Shown piece by piece: positions 20,773 through 29,460 of a stretch of DNA of 64,000 nt (its first letter is position 1; each line of letters begins with the position of its first letter). This DNA is from an uncultured Colwellia sp. GTDB lineage: Bacteria > Pseudomonadota > Gammaproteobacteria > Enterobacterales > Alteromonadaceae. Made by a program: the position numbers and the translations under genes. The stretch lies in contig CAJXUN010000024.1 of NCBI GenBank assembly GCA_913061475.1, forward strand, positions 1-64,000, written 5' to 3'. The notes under the pieces are model-generated. The model had not been told where the DNA came from. It did no database searches and saw nothing but the letters and a program-made list of their open reading frames with translations.

Positions 20773-20841
20773 ATATAACGCCCGCTTAAGCGAAAAAAGC
20801 CAACTGTAATTTGTTGTTCACCTCAGGGCGTGTTGTTAGGT
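20773..20841 (-). other. attC site
   Basis: Minus strand CACCTAACAACACGCCCTGAGGTG...ACAGTTGGCTTTTTTCGCTTAAGCGGGCGTTATAT; canonical-looking. Confidence 0.85.
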
Positions 20842-21435
20842 GCGCTCTTTCAAATAACCCAACTTATTTAATACTGCTGACTTTATTAAGCCGGGTTCGA
20901 TTAAACCAGTAACTATTATGTGTGCGATAATGCAAAGAGCTAAATTTCTATCGCTCATTATATAGATAAGTGCAAGACCAGAACCTAGGAAAAAAGTATA
21001 AAAAGTAGCATTTATAGCCGCTGATAAAGCCTTACCACCCCATACTAAGTGTGCGGTTCCAAATGCTAGACCAGAAATAATTATTTGAATGAAATCACTG
21101 AAACCTTCTTCTTGAAGGTAATCCATCAATATTTTTCGAAATAATATTTCTTCAAAAAAGCCAGAAACTAAAGCGCCTAGTAGAGCCAAATATTTTAGGT
21201 TATTAAACTTAAACATGTGTTCGCGTACATTGGAGATACTTGCCGCCCCCCAAACATATGAGATAACAACCAAAGCTGCTATGCCCCATGACAGTATACC
21301 TACATTTGATAATGTCGCGAAACCAATGGAGCCAAAGAAATTATCAGACGTAATAATCCAGTAAAGTAAAATTCCTCCTTGAACTAGAATAATTGAAGAT
21401 ATTATCTTTAAAGTTTGATTGTCAGCAGATTGCAT
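20836..21435 (-). CDS. CPBP family intramembrane protease
   Basis: SGFFEEILFRKILMDYL and GTAHLVWGGKAL motifs; ORF start 21459 lies in the recombination core GTGTTAGGTGCA, so start placed at ATG 21435 after AAGGAGG. Confidence 0.85.
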   Translation of the reverse strand: MQSADNQTLKIISSIILVQGGILLYWIITSDNFFGSIGFATLSNVGILSWGIAALVVISYVWGAASISNVREHMFKFNNLKYLALLGALVSGFFEEILFRKILMDYLQEEGFSDFIQIIISGLAFGTAHLVWGGKALSAAINATFYTFFLGSGLALIYIMSDRNLALCIIAHIIVTGLIEPGLIKSAVLNKLGYLKERT

Positions 21436-21450
21436 GGAACCTCCTTGTGC

Positions 21451-21503
21451 ACCTAACACTTAATAGGAGAAAACTTTCTTCTTTTCCTACCAGAAAGTTA
21501 CCT
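21451..21503 (-). other. Upstream recombination core and hairpin (attC/attI-like) bounding the first visible cassette
   Basis: Minus strand GGAGGTAACTTTCT...AGAAAGTTTTCTCCTATTAAGTGTTAGGT; perfect GTTRRRY core. Confidence 0.55.
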
Positions 21504-21832
21504 CCTTATTTATTTAAGCTATTAATAACAAATCTGTGAATCTATTACCACTGATAGCCTGCCGTTATATCACTAATTATACCTTCGGACGAAATGAGGA
21601 ATTTGCCCTCATTTCATGACTTGGGAGGAAACCCTACCAAGCGGTATATAAACACAGAACGATATACCTGTATCGGTAAAAATATACTTATACCGTTATT
21701 GGCTAAAATACCTTATATATCGTTACATGTGTGCGCTATTAAAAGCATTGTTCTTATCAGTATACATTTATTATAAACTTGCATTTGCAGCTGTATTATA
21801 GCAATGCTAACGTAGGAATTACTTTTACTAAG

Positions 21833-21856
21833 ATACCGATATTATTCGGTATTTTT
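21833..21856 (+). promoter_or_regulatory. Hairpin plus T-run in the leader of the LysE-family gene
   Basis: ATACCGA (21833-21839)/TCGGTAT (21846-21852) followed by TTTT, directly upstream of the SD. Confidence 0.4.
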
Positions 21857-21866
21857 GAGGTTGCAC

Positions 21867-22502
21867 ATGGACTTAGCACAAGGGTTATTGTTAATTACGT
21901 CAATACATTTATTGGCTGCAGCTTCACCTGGCCCTGATTTTGTCTTGGTATCGCAGCAAACATTATCAAATGGCAAGCAATCTGGCTTTATGGTCAGTAT
22001 CGGTATTGCCCTGGGTTTATCTGTACATATCATCTATTCCGCACTGGGTTTAGCGGCAGTTATTGCCAATTCAGCGGCCGCGTTATGGGCGATCAAAATT
22101 ATTGGCGGTTGTTATTTACTTTACTTAGGATTGCAAGGTTTACGCGCTAAACCGGCTGATAACACGGGCAGTATAAACGCGCAAAAAACCATCACAAAAC
22201 ATTCAAATGTAACAGCAATTATGAAAGGCTTTTTGTGTAATGCTTTTAACCCTAAGGCGCCAATTTATTTTGTCGCTTTGTTTACCGTGGTTTTATCACC
22301 TAACTTGCCTACATTGCATTTAATTATTTATGGCGCTTGGATGATGATATTGCAATTACTTTGGTTTTCAACCGTCGTCGTTTTACTTTCTCGGCCAAGT
22401 GTTAATAGAAAATTTCAACGTTTAGGCCATTGGATTGATCGTGTGCTGGGTGGCACTATGATTCTAATGGGCTTAAAAGTACTCAGCAGTAAAATAAATT
22501 AG
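21867..22502 (+). CDS. LysE family translocator
   Basis: LAAASPGPDFVLVSQQTLSNGKQSG motif; start moved to ATG 21867 (GAGG upstream) from TTG 21855. Confidence 0.9.
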   Translation: MDLAQGLLLITSIHLLAAASPGPDFVLVSQQTLSNGKQSGFMVSIGIALGLSVHIIYSALGLAAVIANSAAALWAIKIIGGCYLLYLGLQGLRAKPADNTGSINAQKTITKHSNVTAIMKGFLCNAFNPKAPIYFVALFTVVLSPNLPTLHLIIYGAWMMILQLLWFSTVVVLLSRPSVNRKFQRLGHWIDRVLGGTMILMGLKVLSSKIN

Positions 22503-22513
22503 GTAGATTCTTC

Positions 22514-22831
22514 ATGACAAACACACCAGAAAAACAATACAAGAGCTTTACCGCTTTTTATCCTTTTTATTTAAGCCAACATCAAAATATTACCTGTAGA
22601 CGCTTGCACTTTATCGGCTCTAGCTTGATCCTAATAATGCTGGCTTATATTGTCATCAGTGCAACGTGGCTACTGCTTTGGAGTTTGCCTTTATTTGGTT
22701 ATGGCTTTGCTTGGGTGGGTCACTTTTTTTTCGAAAAAAACAAACCCGCAACCTTTACCTATCCTTTGTACAGTTTTATTGGTGATTGGGTTATGTATAA
22801 AGACACGTTAACGGGCAAGCTTAAATTTTAA
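22514..22831 (+). CDS. DUF962/Mpo1-like membrane protein
   Basis: SFTAFYPFYLSQHQNITCRRLHFIGSSL...GYGFAWVGHFFFEKNKPATFTYPLYSFIGDW. Confidence 0.85.
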   Translation: MTNTPEKQYKSFTAFYPFYLSQHQNITCRRLHFIGSSLILIMLAYIVISATWLLLWSLPLFGYGFAWVGHFFFEKNKPATFTYPLYSFIGDWVMYKDTLTGKLKF

Positions 22832-22866
22832 CTTTGCATTATTTTTAGCTGCCATAGGGTAAACAA

Positions 22867-23409
22867 ATGACGGTATATATTTCTTTGCTACGCGGTATTA
22901 ATGTATCAGGCCAAAAAATCATTAAAATGGCTGATTTAAGAAGCCTCTATCAATCAATGTCGCTTCAAAATGTCAAAAGCTATATTCAAAGCGGTAACCT
23001 AGTCTTTAACAGTGACGCAAACAACCAAAGCCAGCTTGCGACAGAAATAAGCCAAGCTATTTTCGCGCATTATCAATTTGACGTACCTGTGTTTGTACTC
23101 ACCCTTGAGGCTTTGAGAAGCGCACGGCAGAACTTACCGTTTGACGATATTGACCTTGATGCGGAGGGCAGTAAAGTGCTGTTATGCTTTTTGTCTGATT
23201 TACCTAGTAACGCTGACGAATTGCTAACACCCTATCTAAAAAGTAATGAGCGTTTAGTCATAAATGGCAAAGTACTTTATTTACATTGCCCTGACGGCGT
23301 TGGTCGCTCAAAATTAAGCCATAGTAATATTGAGAGAAAACTAAAGCTTAATGCCACCATTCGTAACCTAAAAACCGTTGATAAAGTGATCAACCTCAGC
23401 TCAAATTAA
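22867..23409 (+). CDS. DUF1697 domain-containing protein
   Basis: YISLLRGINVSGQKIIKMADLRSLYQSM...SYIQSGNLVF. Confidence 0.9.
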   Translation: MTVYISLLRGINVSGQKIIKMADLRSLYQSMSLQNVKSYIQSGNLVFNSDANNQSQLATEISQAIFAHYQFDVPVFVLTLEALRSARQNLPFDDIDLDAEGSKVLLCFLSDLPSNADELLTPYLKSNERLVINGKVLYLHCPDGVGRSKLSHSNIERKLKLNATIRNLKTVDKVINLSSN

Positions 23410-23479
23410 TGGGCTTTATAACCACTTGATTTATAGTGATTAAGCTGAATCATTCTACGGTATTGCTTTCAGTAATAGG

Positions 23480-23904
23480 CTAACAAATTCTCAAGGATAA
23501 AATTTTAGTGATTAACAAGGCATTTTTACAAACCAATAGCGAGCTATTGGGCGTAAAAATAAAGCAGTTAGGCGCTTAAATAGTATTGTTGAGTGAAGTA
23601 GATTAACCCGAGTTGAGGTTTATTACTTTTGCGACACATAACAACAATTAAAACCCTTCCCCCTAACTTCTCGCCATAGCTTAAAACTAAACCTAACGTG
23701 TGATTGAACTGCTATTTTTATCAATCAGACCAGTTTCGCATCAAACATGGCAAGTTTGTCTACCTAATCGCGGGATGTTGTAGCAAATTTACGCTGTTTC
23801 ATTCCCGATAGCAGGAGTCTACTCACATCTATGCTGGCAACGCCAAAATGAGAAAATCATTGCATTTGCGTATATCGCTTATTCAGAGTTAATGTTATTT
23901 GACA
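23480..23904. repeat. Diverged copy or copies of the palindrome-centred repeat seen at 4803-5034
   Basis: Hairpin ATTTTTAC..CCAATAGC-ga-GCTATTGG..GTAAAAAT at 23522-23560 and GCGTATATCGCTTATTCAGAGTTAATGTTA at ~23873-23902 resembling the repeat terminus. Confidence 0.5.
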
Positions 23905-24025
23905 CTATGTAAAAAATATTTGACTTGATAGTGACCTTCGATTAAAGTCAAATTAATAGTACATCATGTCAAAAATTTCATACATACAACTGAGATTTAG
24001 AGATTAGTTATTAATGAGGGAAATC

Positions 24026-24484
24026 ATGTCATATAAAGAACGCAGTATTTGGGTATCATTAGCGATTACGTTATATATTTGGTTTAATTATTTCTCCGAG
24101 CTTTATTGGTCTGCAAAGCAAAATAGTTTAACCACTGACAGCATGCAATCAGCGTTATTAGTGGTGGTTTTTATAACCATTTTTTTAGAAATAATGCATC
24201 ACATCGTTATTGCAATAATCGACAATAAAAATGCTAACTATGATGAAGATGAACGAGATAAAAAAATAGCACTTATCGGTAATCAAAATGCCTACTACAT
24301 TTTAAGTTTCACAACCATTACAGCGGTTTTGCATTTATTGTTTCCGGTGATGAGTCAAGGTTTGGTAACAGCCCTGAAGCTACCTAATGAGTATGTCATT
24401 ATAAACATTATTATATTTGGCGCATTAGTCGCGGAAATAGCAAAGTTTGCAACCCAAGTGTTCTATTATCGTCGAGGCTTTTAA
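24026..24484 (+). CDS. Membrane protein (DUF2178-like)
   Basis: About 152 aa, four hydrophobic segments, central DEDERDKKIALIGNQNAYYIL; ATG 24026 preceded by gaggg. Confidence 0.6.
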   Translation: MSYKERSIWVSLAITLYIWFNYFSELYWSAKQNSLTTDSMQSALLVVVFITIFLEIMHHIVIAIIDNKNANYDEDERDKKIALIGNQNAYYILSFTTITAVLHLLFPVMSQGLVTALKLPNEYVIINIIIFGALVAEIAKFATQVFYYRRGF

Positions 24485-24485
24485 G

Positions 24486-24692
24486 ATGGCAAAACGCATC
24501 AGTAATAACATTCGTCGTTTACGCTTTGATAACAATGAAATGACCCAACAAATGTTAGCTGACGTTGTTGGCGTGTCTCGACAAACGATTGTTGCTATTG
24601 AAAAAGATAAATATTCACCGTCTTTAGAGGTGGCATTTAAAATTGCAGAGTATTTTAATGTATCGCTAGACCAGGTTTTTCAATACCAATAA
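24486..24692 (+). CDS. XRE/Cro-CI family helix-turn-helix regulator
   Basis: IRRLRFDNNEMTQQMLADVVGVSRQTIVAIEKDKYSPSLEVAFKIAEYFNVSLDQVF; start moved to ATG 24486. Confidence 0.9.
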   Translation: MAKRISNNIRRLRFDNNEMTQQMLADVVGVSRQTIVAIEKDKYSPSLEVAFKIAEYFNVSLDQVFQYQ

Positions 24693-24709
24693 CACGATGT
24701 CAGCAACAC

Positions 24710-27568
24710 TTACCACAAGACTTGATCTATCTCGTTCAGCAGTTTTTGCGTGTGCTCATTAATCGTTGTTGTTTGATTTTTTTTAATGGCGGCTTCTAAC
24801 TGAATAGCAAACTTAGATAAGTCTGCGAAGCCAAACATTTGAGCTGCACCAGCAATACGGTGTGCAAGTTTTCCAAGTTTGTCAAAATCATTATTATTAA
24901 TATGAAGTACTAAATCTTGTTGCTCAAGTACTAAGTTAGATTTAAATGCTTGTACTAAATCTGACATATCCACGTTATTAAAACTGTCATGAGCTTTTTC
25001 TGCTGAGATAGCATCGCCATAATATTTAGCAACCGTTGGAATAAAGGTGTTTCGTTCTATTGGTTTAGATAAGTGACCATTGAAACCTAGTGATAGGTAA
25101 TGTGCTATTTCGTGTGACATTGCATTTGCTGTTAAGGCAAGAATAGGGGTATCACAACCCTTCTGGCGCAAAATTTTAAATGCTTCAATGCCATCCATTT
25201 CTGGCATTTGAATATCCATTAAAACTAGCTTAGGCTCATGTTGCTCACATAACGCCACCGCTTCACGGCCATTACGCGCGGTCAAGACTTCAAGCCCTAA
25301 AGACGCTAATAATCGCGCTATGAGTCGTCTATTATCGTTATGATCATCAGCAAGTAAAATAGTGCCTTGCAATTGCTCGTGTTCATTTTTGTTTTCGCTA
25401 TTAGTTTCGTTAGCCACTACGATGCTTTCGCCACATCGAACCGTAGCGCCAATTTTACAGGGTAAACTAAAGGCAAAAACACTGCCCTGATTTAATTCAC
25501 TTTCAACATCAATTTTACCGCCCATAATTTTAGCTAACTGATCGGATAAACATAAACCTAAGCCCGTGCCACCAAAACGTCGGCTTATGCTACTGTCGCC
25601 TTGCGTGAAGCTTTCAAATAAATTTTGCAATTGCGAATTACTCATACCAATACCGCTATCGGTAATTTTGAATATTAAGTTGTCGTCATTTTGACTAATA
25701 TTTAATTCCACATGCCCTTTTGGCGTGAACTTAATCGCGTTCGCACACAAGTTAATTAAAATTTGTTTGACTCGAAAACCATCAACTTCGATTAAAAAAG
25801 GCTTAGGTAAGGTATGAACAATTTCAAATGTTAAGCGCTTTGACGTTGCTTGCAAGGTAAACATGTTGGCAAGCTCTTGCAAAATGTCGTGCAAGTCTTG
25901 AGTTTGCAGCTCAAGTTCTATTTTATTGGCTTCAATCTTACTCAGATCAAGAATATTATTGGTCAGTTCAAGTAAATGTAAACTGTTACCGTGAATGATA
26001 CCTACTTCTTTGTTGATAAATTCGTTATCAACATCGCCGTTAATTATCGCTTCAGCTTGCCCGATAACTGTCGTTAAAGGGGTTCTGATTTCATGGCTCA
26101 TATTGGCTAAAAATTGACTTTTGATGTTATTCGCACTTTGTAACTCTTGCATCAGATACTCGAGTTCATTGGTTCTTTGTTTCACTTTTGACTCAAGTGC
26201 CAATGTTGAACGGCGCTCTATATCTCGGCGAGCAATTAAAAAACCAATCAATAATGCCGCAAAAACCACAATAATAATGAAATTTCGTTCTTGTGCCGAA
26301 CGATCGCTTTCAAGCTCTTGTAACAGCTTTTGTTGCTTTAATTGATCAACTTGTTGCTTGAGTTGTTCTGAGTCAAATAAAGCTAATTGCGAATTAAGTT
26401 CGCTGTTGGCCATTTCAATATGCGTTTGTAAAAAATCACTTTGACTTTTTACCGCTTCAAAGGTTTTATTTTGCGCAGCTAGTATTAGCGAACGTAATGA
26501 TAAGTTGTGCTTTATTTGCTCCTTATATTGCATTTTCTCTGCAACTTCACTGGATTGTTCAACATAACTCAGCGCTAAGTTAAGCTTACCTTGGTGGAAA
26601 TAAGCTTTTGCTAAACTATATAAACCACCAACATAAGCATTGTCGTGACCCTGTGCAACACTTAAGCGAATGCCTTCTTTAGCATATCTAATCGCTTGAT
26701 CTATGTTATGAATATAATTATTAAGCTCGGCTAAATTATGTAATGTTGATGCAGCATTGTAATCATCTTTATTTTTTTTATGAAAATTAAGCGCTAAGGT
26801 CATGTAATGCTCAGCTTTTTGGTAATCACCGGCATATTTATATGAAGAGCCTAAATCACCATACGCCATCGCCAATCCTTTCGGATCATCCATTTCTAAG
26901 CGTTTTTCGATGACTTCATGAAACATTAAGATAGCAATATCATAGCGTTTAAGGCGTAAATGCAAACCCGCGATATTATATTTCACGTCAAGCTTATCTA
27001 GTTGACTGCCAAATTTTTGATAAAGCGGTTGTGCTTGTTGATAGCTTTGCAGTGCATTTTCAAGTTTAGCGGTTGCGGCGTGCACTAAGGCAATATTGTT
27101 ATATAAATTTGCCTGGGCAATTGGCGCGTTGACGGTGAGATAATAATTCAATGCTTGTTGGTATGACAATAAAGCGAGGCGGTTATTGCCTTTATAGTAG
27201 GCATAAACCCCCACTCTTTTGGATGCGTCAGCTGCAATTTGTCGAAAATCAAAGTCATTCGCCAGCTTCTGCTCTTGCTGAGCAACCTCGATGGCTCTAT
27301 CTAAGCGACCTAAGCGATGATATATTTTACTTTGCGTTGCTAAAACCGAAAGCCTATTTAATGTTGATAACGTGGTATCTTCACTGAGTGACGTGATCAA
27401 AGCTAAAGCTTGACTTTTATCGTCCATCGCTTCAATCGTTAATAACTTTTGCCCTAAATTTTTACCTAAATATAGCTCTGATTGTTCACTACTCAACGCA
27501 TAATTAGCCAATGAGATCGTCAACCCAAAAAATATAGATAATGCAAACGTTCGACTGGCAACCGCCAT
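24710..27568 (-). CDS. TPR-containing hybrid sensor histidine kinase with receiver and Hpt domains
   Basis: TPR repeats, TM segment, FLANMSHEIRTPLTTV (HisKA), GTGLGL (HATPase), VLMDIQMPEMDG (REC), LAHRIAGAAQMFG (Hpt). Confidence 0.93.
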   Translation of the reverse strand: MAVASRTFALSIFFGLTISLANYALSSEQSELYLGKNLGQKLLTIEAMDDKSQALALITSLSEDTTLSTLNRLSVLATQSKIYHRLGRLDRAIEVAQQEQKLANDFDFRQIAADASKRVGVYAYYKGNNRLALLSYQQALNYYLTVNAPIAQANLYNNIALVHAATAKLENALQSYQQAQPLYQKFGSQLDKLDVKYNIAGLHLRLKRYDIAILMFHEVIEKRLEMDDPKGLAMAYGDLGSSYKYAGDYQKAEHYMTLALNFHKKNKDDYNAASTLHNLAELNNYIHNIDQAIRYAKEGIRLSVAQGHDNAYVGGLYSLAKAYFHQGKLNLALSYVEQSSEVAEKMQYKEQIKHNLSLRSLILAAQNKTFEAVKSQSDFLQTHIEMANSELNSQLALFDSEQLKQQVDQLKQQKLLQELESDRSAQERNFIIIVVFAALLIGFLIARRDIERRSTLALESKVKQRTNELEYLMQELQSANNIKSQFLANMSHEIRTPLTTVIGQAEAIINGDVDNEFINKEVGIIHGNSLHLLELTNNILDLSKIEANKIELELQTQDLHDILQELANMFTLQATSKRLTFEIVHTLPKPFLIEVDGFRVKQILINLCANAIKFTPKGHVELNISQNDDNLIFKITDSGIGMSNSQLQNLFESFTQGDSSISRRFGGTGLGLCLSDQLAKIMGGKIDVESELNQGSVFAFSLPCKIGATVRCGESIVVANETNSENKNEHEQLQGTILLADDHNDNRRLIARLLASLGLEVLTARNGREAVALCEQHEPKLVLMDIQMPEMDGIEAFKILRQKGCDTPILALTANAMSHEIAHYLSLGFNGHLSKPIERNTFIPTVAKYYGDAISAEKAHDSFNNVDMSDLVQAFKSNLVLEQQDLVLHINNNDFDKLGKLAHRIAGAAQMFGFADLSKFAIQLEAAIKKNQTTTINEHTQKLLNEIDQVLW

Positions 27569-27876
27569 TCATCACACCTTAAAATACGCAGTTTATTATA
27601 CTATCATATGAAATAACCTTTGCTCATTTCGCGGTAAACAATGATTTCAATTGATAAAAATATTATGAGAGGGCTAGTTATAGCACTTTGCTATTCTACT
27701 AACAACGCTTAAGAGTGTTGATTTTTATAATACACATACCACCACAACGCCATGAAAACTTGAGAAAAACCGATAGCTGTGCAATAAGCATAAGGTACCA
27801 ATGAACGAATAAGTAACAACCTGTTATCTATTCGCTTTTATCTTGATATCAAAAAAATTATCACGACTTTACAGGC

Positions 27877-28755
27877 TTATTTATCTTTAACATTAGCTTT
27901 CTCAAGTTTTGTTTCTGAGACTTCAGCAACTGCGGTCCTTGCCATTAGCAAGGCTTTAATTTCAGTTAACTCAGCTTCAAGTTTTTCGATTTGTGCCCTA
28001 CTCGCCGGTTCGCCGCCTTCAGCGCTTTCGCCATGGCCTTCCGCACGAAAATTCTCATGCTCTTGCGCCATCACTTCTAAAATAGTACCCACCATCATGT
28101 TTAAAAAGATAAACGCCGTTAAGAAAATAAACGTCAGATAGTAAATCCAACTCATGGGATGCACGACCATAGTTTCATACATCACATCAGTCCAATCTTC
28201 AAATGTTGCGACACGAAATAGCGTCAGCATTGAAATCGAGACATCGCCCCATAGCGTTTTATTAATTTCATTAAATAAAATGCTACCAACAGCAGCATAG
28301 ATATAGAAAATAACAAACATTAATAAAGCAATGTAGCCCATACGCGGTATCGCAGTAATAAGCGCATTAATCAATAACCGTAACTCGGGCACCATTGAAA
28401 CCAAACGCAATACTCTAAATACCCGTAACAAACGTGCAAGTAAAACGCCTGAGCCACCGTCAGGTACTAAGCTACCAATCACAATTACGGTGTCGAATAT
28501 ATTCCAACCATTTTTAAAAAATGATTTTTTATCTTTAAAAGCAATAAAGCGTATGGTGATTTCAAAAACAAAAAACACTGTAATGGCACTGTCGAGAAAG
28601 CTCAATAGCTTCGCGGCTTGTGGCGGTAACTGATGGGTTTTCGCACCGATTAATAGTGCTGAAAGCACAATAACAGTGATCACAGACCATTGAAAAATAG
28701 GGCTAGAATCGATTTTTTTCAATCGATTTTGTACGTGACGAATAAATGACGACAT
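27877..28755 (-). CDS. Voltage-gated ion channel family protein (BacNav-like ion transporter)
   Basis: Six-TM pattern; S4 LLARLLRVFRVLRLVSMVPELR; pore TLFRVATFEDWTDVMYE; S6 FIFLTAFIFLNMMVGTILEVM; C-terminal coiled coil. Confidence 0.9.
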   Translation of the reverse strand: MSSFIRHVQNRLKKIDSSPIFQWSVITVIVLSALLIGAKTHQLPPQAAKLLSFLDSAITVFFVFEITIRFIAFKDKKSFFKNGWNIFDTVIVIGSLVPDGGSGVLLARLLRVFRVLRLVSMVPELRLLINALITAIPRMGYIALLMFVIFYIYAAVGSILFNEINKTLWGDVSISMLTLFRVATFEDWTDVMYETMVVHPMSWIYYLTFIFLTAFIFLNMMVGTILEVMAQEHENFRAEGHGESAEGGEPASRAQIEKLEAELTEIKALLMARTAVAEVSETKLEKANVKDK

Positions 28756-28806
28756 TTACAGGTATCTCTTTGTATTATTTATCTTTTATATTAAGGGTAT
28801 CTAACT

Positions 28807-29460
28807 TCACTTGATGCCAAGTGCTGAATCGCTAACATGCGGATTACTCGCCCGCTCAGTCCCAAAGGTGCTCATAGGTCCATGACCCGGTATAAACTGC
28901 ACATCATCACCAAGTGGAAACAAGTTTTCGCGAATAGATTTTATCAGGGTTGCATGATCTCCACGAGGAAAATCAGTTCGCCCGATAGAACCGCGAAATA
29001 AAACATCACCTACCTGAGCAATTTTTGACGCGGCATGATAAAAAACCACGTGGCCTGGTGTATGACCGGGGCAGAAAAAAACCTCTAGTTCAATATCTCC
29101 AAAGCTTACTTTGTCACCCTGATTTAACCATCGGTCAGTACTGAAAACATCTGCATCGTTAAAGCCAAAACTCACTTTTTGTTGTGGAATTAAGTCTATC
29201 CAAAATTGGTCTTCACGATGTGGTCCCTCAACAGGCACACGGTAATGCTCTGCAACGCGTTTCGTTGCGCCGGCATGGTCAATATGAGCATGGGTTAAAA
29301 GCACTTTCGCTACGGTTATTCTATGTTGCTCAATCGCGGCCTGAATTAATTCGATATCACCACCAGGGTCGATCACAACCCCCTGCATAGTGTTATCACA
29401 CCAAAATAAGGTGCAATTTTGTTTAAAGGCAGTAACAGGGATAATTTGATATTGCAGCAT
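28807..29460 (-). CDS. MBL-fold metallo-hydrolase (GloB/YcbL-like)
   Basis: LLTHAHIDHAGA, PGHTPGHVVFY, GHGPMSTFG motifs. Confidence 0.92.
   Translation of the reverse strand: MLQYQIIPVTAFKQNCTLFWCDNTMQGVVIDPGGDIELIQAAIEQHRITVAKVLLTHAHIDHAGATKRVAEHYRVPVEGPHREDQFWIDLIPQQKVSFGFNDADVFSTDRWLNQGDKVSFGDIELEVFFCPGHTPGHVVFYHAASKIAQVGDVLFRGSIGRTDFPRGDHATLIKSIRENLFPLGDDVQFIPGHGPMSTFGTERASNPHVSDSALGIK

Noticed and set aside
16990-21503. Prophage or genomic island interpretation of the small-gene cluster
   Set aside because: No phage structural, integrase, transposase or tRNA-attachment features; attC-like spacers explain the organisation better.
21594-21776. 60-aa plus-strand ORF before the LysE gene
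   Set aside because: Short, no SD or family resemblance; overlaps inverted repeats more likely to be regulatory or residual.
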